The translations under genes and the position numbers were made by a program. DNA of 64,000 bases from Arenibacter sp. P308M17 (GTDB taxonomy: Bacteria; Bacteroidota; Bacteroidia; Flavobacteriales; Flavobacteriaceae): contig NZ_QVON01000003.1 of the NCBI RefSeq assembly GCF_003426735.1, positions 310,001-374,000 of the forward strand. The letters run 5' to 3'. Position 1 is the first letter of the stretch; the number at the start of each line of letters is the position of its first letter. A model generated the notes under the pieces. The model did not search any database. It was given only the letters and a program-made list of their open reading frames with translations, and was not told the origin of the DNA. Shown piece after piece: positions 62,785 through 64,000 of this stretch.

Positions 62785-64000
62785 GTGATCAAAATATTAT
62801 GGCGGATTATTGCGCCAATACAACTTTTCTGTCTCCTTGGCACAACCGGCACAAAGGCCCAATTTGGATTTTGCTCCGGAAATACCGGTGAGCCCATCTT
62901 TACGGAAACCTTTGGCGAAGGGCTTTTATACGGCCCCCCTTTGGCCAGTGGAAGTACTTCCTACCAATATGTAGGTGGATCCCCATCAGACGGTAGTTAT
63001 ACGATCTCCAATGCCACCCCTTTTTACAATTGGCACAATATTACGGACCACACCCAAAACGACACCCAAGGAAAGTCTTTTATTGTCAATGCTGATTACA
63101 CCTCCGGAGAATTTTTCAGACGCGAGGTATCAGGGCTTTGCGAAAACACTTCCTACGAATTTTCATCCTGGCTCATTAATTTATTGCCGGCCTCGGGATG
63201 TAGCGGAAATGGAATCCCCATAAATGTTAAATTTCAAATTTGGGATGATACGGAAACCAACTTATTGGCATCGGGCGACACCGGAAACATTCACGGAACG
63301 GCAACTCCCATTTGGCGTCAGTACGGCCTGGTATTCCAAACTTTGCCAGCTCAGACTTCGGTAATCCTGAAAATGTTGAACAACGGCGTTGGCGGCTGTG
63401 GCAATGATCTTGCCATAGATGACATCGTATTTAAAACTTGTGGCGATTATATTGAACTCACCGATGCCCAAAATAGATCCAATCTTACACAGTGTGAAAC
63501 AGATCCCGCAAGCAGTGTACAACTTACGGCCACCCCGGACTTTTCCATTTACAAAACCCATGCCTTTCAATGGCAACAGAGTACCGATAGTATAAATTGG
63601 ACGGATCTTTCAGGGCAGACCAACCCTACCTATACCTCTGGAGTTTTGACCAGTTCCACCTATTTTAGGGTTAAAATGGCCGAAGATGCCATTAATCTGG
63701 CCAATTCTCTATGCAGTACCATTTCCGACGTTTACGAGGTTTTGATAGTTCCCCAACCCGCTCCCCCACAAAGCAATGGCAATATTGCAAGCTGTAGGGA
63801 CCAGAACAGGGCATTATCGGTCTCCGTACCGGAAAACATCCGGGTAAATTGGTACGATGCCCCCATTGGTGGCCAACTTTTGCTATCCAACAGCACCACC
63901 TACAGCTCCCTAACATCCGGTACCTATTACGCCGAGGCCATATCTACCTTGGCTGATTGCTATGCCGATCAACGAACGGCAATTAACATAACTATATACG
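62785..64000 (+). CDS. Secreted T9SS-type surface protein, paralogue, 3' truncated by window edge
   Basis: An open frame runs from GTG 62785 to the right edge. The start gives MIKILWRIIAPIQLFCLLGT and then GTKA/QFGF, a good signal peptide; the frame is closed 4 bases upstream by a stop at 62779. The mature part holds a carbohydrate-binding-like beta-sandwich (about 30-215, with CENTSYEFSSWL and GNDLAIDDIVF), then Ig-like units (FQWQQSTDSINWTDLSG and GNIASCRDQNRALSVSV) collinear with those of the preceding gene. The T9SS signal is expected beyond the window. GTG rather than ATG is the only fitting start. Confidence 0.82.
   Translation, partial: MIKILWRIIAPIQLFCLLGTTGTKAQFGFCSGNTGEPIFTETFGEGLLYGPPLASGSTSYQYVGGSPSDGSYTISNATPFYNWHNITDHTQNDTQGKSFIVNADYTSGEFFRREVSGLCENTSYEFSSWLINLLPASGCSGNGIPINVKFQIWDDTETNLLASGDTGNIHGTATPIWRQYGLVFQTLPAQTSVILKMLNNGVGGCGNDLAIDDIVFKTCGDYIELTDAQNRSNLTQCETDPASSVQLTATPDFSIYKTHAFQWQQSTDSINWTDLSGQTNPTYTSGVLTSSTYFRVKMAEDAINLANSLCSTISDVYEVLIVPQPAPPQSNGNIASCRDQNRALSVSVPENIRVNWYDAPIGGQLLLSNSTTYSSLTSGTYYAEAISTLADCYADQRTAINITIY

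Noticed and set aside
62658-62891. Open frame beginning MKAKRYYTLTCGD
   Set aside because: It overlaps the better-supported T9SS paralogue starting at GTG 62785 in another frame, and its ATG lies in the duplicated leuS promoter sequence.
1-64000. CRISPR arrays, tRNA, rRNA and riboswitches
   Set aside because: No regularly spaced identical repeats with unique spacers, no cloverleaf-like tRNA sequence and no recognisable riboswitch core were found on either strand by eye.

Overview
The window looks like a chromosome segment of a marine-type Flavobacteriaceae bacterium (phylum Bacteroidota). I infer this from type IX secretion sorting domains of both type A and type B, a 7TMR-DISM hybrid kinase, a TonB-dependent receptor with a carboxypeptidase-like plug extension, -7 promoter boxes of the form TAnnTTTG, DUF4271/DUF4296 neighbours, and an acylated-ornithine arginine pathway. 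The genus cannot be fixed from sequence alone; Arenibacter, Maribacter or Zobellia relatives would fit. No rRNA, tRNA, CRISPR array, prophage or classical insertion sequence was seen.

Layout. 0-8.4 kb: end of a UbiA-type prenyltransferase, a pseudouridine synthase whose catalytic Asp position holds Glu, a hybrid sensor kinase, a BNR-repeat protein, a quinone-oxidoreductase-like dehydrogenase, a Crp-type regulator and a DinB protein. 8.4-13.9 kb: single genes (phosphoesterase, aquaporin, bestrophin, AhpD-like protein) separated by long intergenic stretches packed with palindromic repeats. 13.9-25.5 kb: a minus-strand arginine/proline cluster in the order GNAT, argG, argC, proC, argD, proA, proB, argF', argB, argE-type deacylase, argH. 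25.7-32.6 kb: membrane mannosyltransferase, two GT2 enzymes, a NosR/NapH-like ferredoxin and an FAD oxidoreductase. 32.6-40.4 kb: a PhoR/PhoB-like pair, divergent from a lipoprotein, a TonB-dependent receptor and two tiny proteins that are little more than a signal peptide plus a T9SS sorting domain; this reads as a phosphate-type regulon. 41.2-56.5 kb: housekeeping genes (LuxE-like ligase, tyrS, epimerase, DUF4296, dihydroorotase, polyprenol-phosphate mannosyltransferase, DUF4271, hemD, pckA, DUF423, saccharopine dehydrogenase, Lrp, ferritin, Zn-peptidase, alanine dehydrogenase). 56.8-64 kb: an unusually long leuS followed by two paralogous T9SS surface proteins, the second running off the right edge.

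Most interesting signal. leuS encodes 1208 residues because it carries several in-frame insertions. One is a 459-bp element (153 codons) bounded by about 34-bp inverted G/C-rich arms and encoding a complete DUF559 (PD-(D/E)XK, Vsr-like) endonuclease domain, placed at the entrance of the CP1 editing domain. The same arms, without the nuclease, bound two elements in intergenic DNA at 8.5 and 9.8 kb. Two further short palindromes of related sequence are also read in frame near the KMSKS loop and in the C-terminal half of leuS. This suggests a nuclease-linked palindromic repeat family that tolerates insertion into coding DNA, comparable in principle to Rickettsia palindromic elements or REP/RAYT systems but with a different enzyme. 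A fragment of the leuS 5' end and its promoter is also duplicated about 2.1 kb away, next to the T9SS paralogue.
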